From a bacterium (GTDB lineage: Bacteria > Verrucomicrobiota > Verrucomicrobiia > Limisphaerales > UBA11358): 6,591 nt of DNA. The stretch lies in assembly GCA_021781185.1 (NCBI GenBank), contig JAJXXI010000433.1:1-6591 (forward strand), given 5' to 3'. Below are positions 5,884-6,591 of the stretch, piece after piece; position 1 is the stretch's first letter; the number at the start of each line of letters is the position of its first letter. The notes beneath the pieces are model-generated. The model was not told where the DNA came from, made no database searches, and saw nothing but the letters and a program-made list of their open reading frames with translations. The translations under genes were made by a program, and so were the position numbers.

Positions 5884-6591
5884 ATGGAAAGCCAGACAGC
5901 ACCCACCCAGCCGGAAATCCGCGACAAGTGGATTCAAAAATTCCTCGCGCACCTGGCGACGGATCGCGGTGCGTCGGTTTACACGCAGCGTAATTACCGG
6001 CAGGCGCTGGACGAATTTGCGCGCTGGCATCAGGAGGAACGCAAGTCGCCCGCCGTCTGGGAACAACTGCAGCGCGATGACTTCCGCGGCTATCTTCGCT
6101 TTCTGGGGCGGAACCATTTGAGCCGGGCGGCGACGCAGCTTCGTTTTTCGGCCTTGCGGACCTTTTACAAATTCCTGATGCGGCATGGCGTTGTCGAAAC
6201 TTTGCCGATCAAAAACATTTCGTTGCCAAAACTGGAGAAACGGCTGCCGCGTTTCCTCACCATTCAGCAAATGGCTGATTTGCTCGCGGCACCGGCAAAG
6301 CTGCTTGAATCACAAAAACAGCGAAAAGGGCCGGGGCGCCCGATCTCGGCGGAAGTCTGCCTCCGCGACGTGGCCGTGCTGGAGACGATTTATTCCTGCG
6401 GGCTCCGCATCAGCGAGCTGTGCGGCCTGCGCGTGGAGGATGTTGATTTTAACGAGTTGATCATCCGCGTCCGTGGCAAGGGCAAAAAGGAGCGGCTGGT
6501 GCCGGTGGGCGAAACGGCGTTGCGCGCCATTCAGGCCTACTGGGACGGGCTGCTGGAACCGCCGGCTGGCGCGCAGCCGGTCTTCCGGGCG
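5884..6591 (+). CDS. xerC: XerC/XerD-type tyrosine recombinase, 3'-truncated
   Basis: Site-specific recombinase that, in its family, resolves chromosome dimers at dif during cell division. The frame is open to the right edge, giving 236 residues of an expected 300 or slightly more. Residues about 12-105 form the N-terminal core-binding (SAM-like) domain, with Y38TQRNYRQALDEF and the LRFSALRTFYKFL helix. The catalytic domain begins near LPRFLT. Arg175 in SCGLRISEL is the first catalytic arginine, and Lys199 in the GKGKKERLVP hairpin is the catalytic lysine. The HxxR, H/W and tyrosine motifs would lie beyond the window. Between the catalytic-domain start and the first arginine helix, a basic stretch (KLLESQKQRKGPGRPISAEV, about residues 139-158) is longer than in typical XerC/XerD. 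Overall similarity is to housekeeping Xer proteins rather than phage integrases; C versus D cannot be separated here. The ATG at 5884 is upstream of the conserved domain but has no good Shine-Dalgarno site. Confidence 0.9.
   Translation, partial: MESQTAPTQPEIRDKWIQKFLAHLATDRGASVYTQRNYRQALDEFARWHQEERKSPAVWEQLQRDDFRGYLRFLGRNHLSRAATQLRFSALRTFYKFLMRHGVVETLPIKNISLPKLEKRLPRFLTIQQMADLLAAPAKLLESQKQRKGPGRPISAEVCLRDVAVLETIYSCGLRISELCGLRVEDVDFNELIIRVRGKGKKERLVPVGETALRAIQAYWDGLLEPPAGAQPVFRA

Noticed and set aside
5884..6591. Phage or integron integrase marking a mobile island
   Set aside because: The recombinase looks like a housekeeping XerC/XerD; no attachment site, attC array, tRNA or phage gene is present in the window.

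Overview
The window is GC-rich bacterial chromosomal DNA, tightly packed with genes. It holds four complete genes and one gene cut at each edge. I infer a Verrucomicrobiota-like or similar high-GC Gram-negative host. This rests on overall style: a GC-rich genome, few strong Shine-Dalgarno sites, intergenic AACGAAG-type purine repeats, and a conserved-looking esterase / PaaK-like ligase / XerC order. The taxonomic guess is weak because there is no rRNA or marker gene here.

Left third (1-2586, plus strand): the C-terminal part of an Eco57I/TaqI-type N6-adenine DNA methyltransferase, probably the modification or combined restriction-modification subunit of a type IIG-like system. It runs in from beyond the left edge. 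It overlaps by 4 bp (ATGA) with a 158-residue gene of unknown function that has a textbook Shine-Dalgarno site, so the two are almost certainly co-translated. This is the accessory, defence-like part of the window and the likeliest place for something undescribed. Whatever lies upstream of position 1 is needed to interpret it.

Middle (2587-3719): a 180-base gap between convergent genes carries a nested, imperfect inverted-repeat element. Next, on the minus strand, is a 289-residue protein with a signal peptide that I do not recognise. An 83-base divergent intergenic region follows, holding a perfect 8-bp hairpin.

Right half (3720-6591, plus strand): three collinear genes with gaps of 67 and 99 bases. 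They encode a YbfF-like alpha/beta-hydrolase (esterase), a PaaK/CapK-like adenylate-forming enzyme, and the N-terminal two thirds of a XerC/XerD-type tyrosine recombinase that runs off the right edge. The recombinase looks like the housekeeping dimer-resolution type rather than a phage integrase. The esterase and ligase could act on related acyl substrates, but nothing in the sequence proves a shared pathway.

I see no tRNA, rRNA, CRISPR array, insertion sequence or riboswitch. I found no complete novel system; the best lead is the methyltransferase plus its coupled unknown partner.
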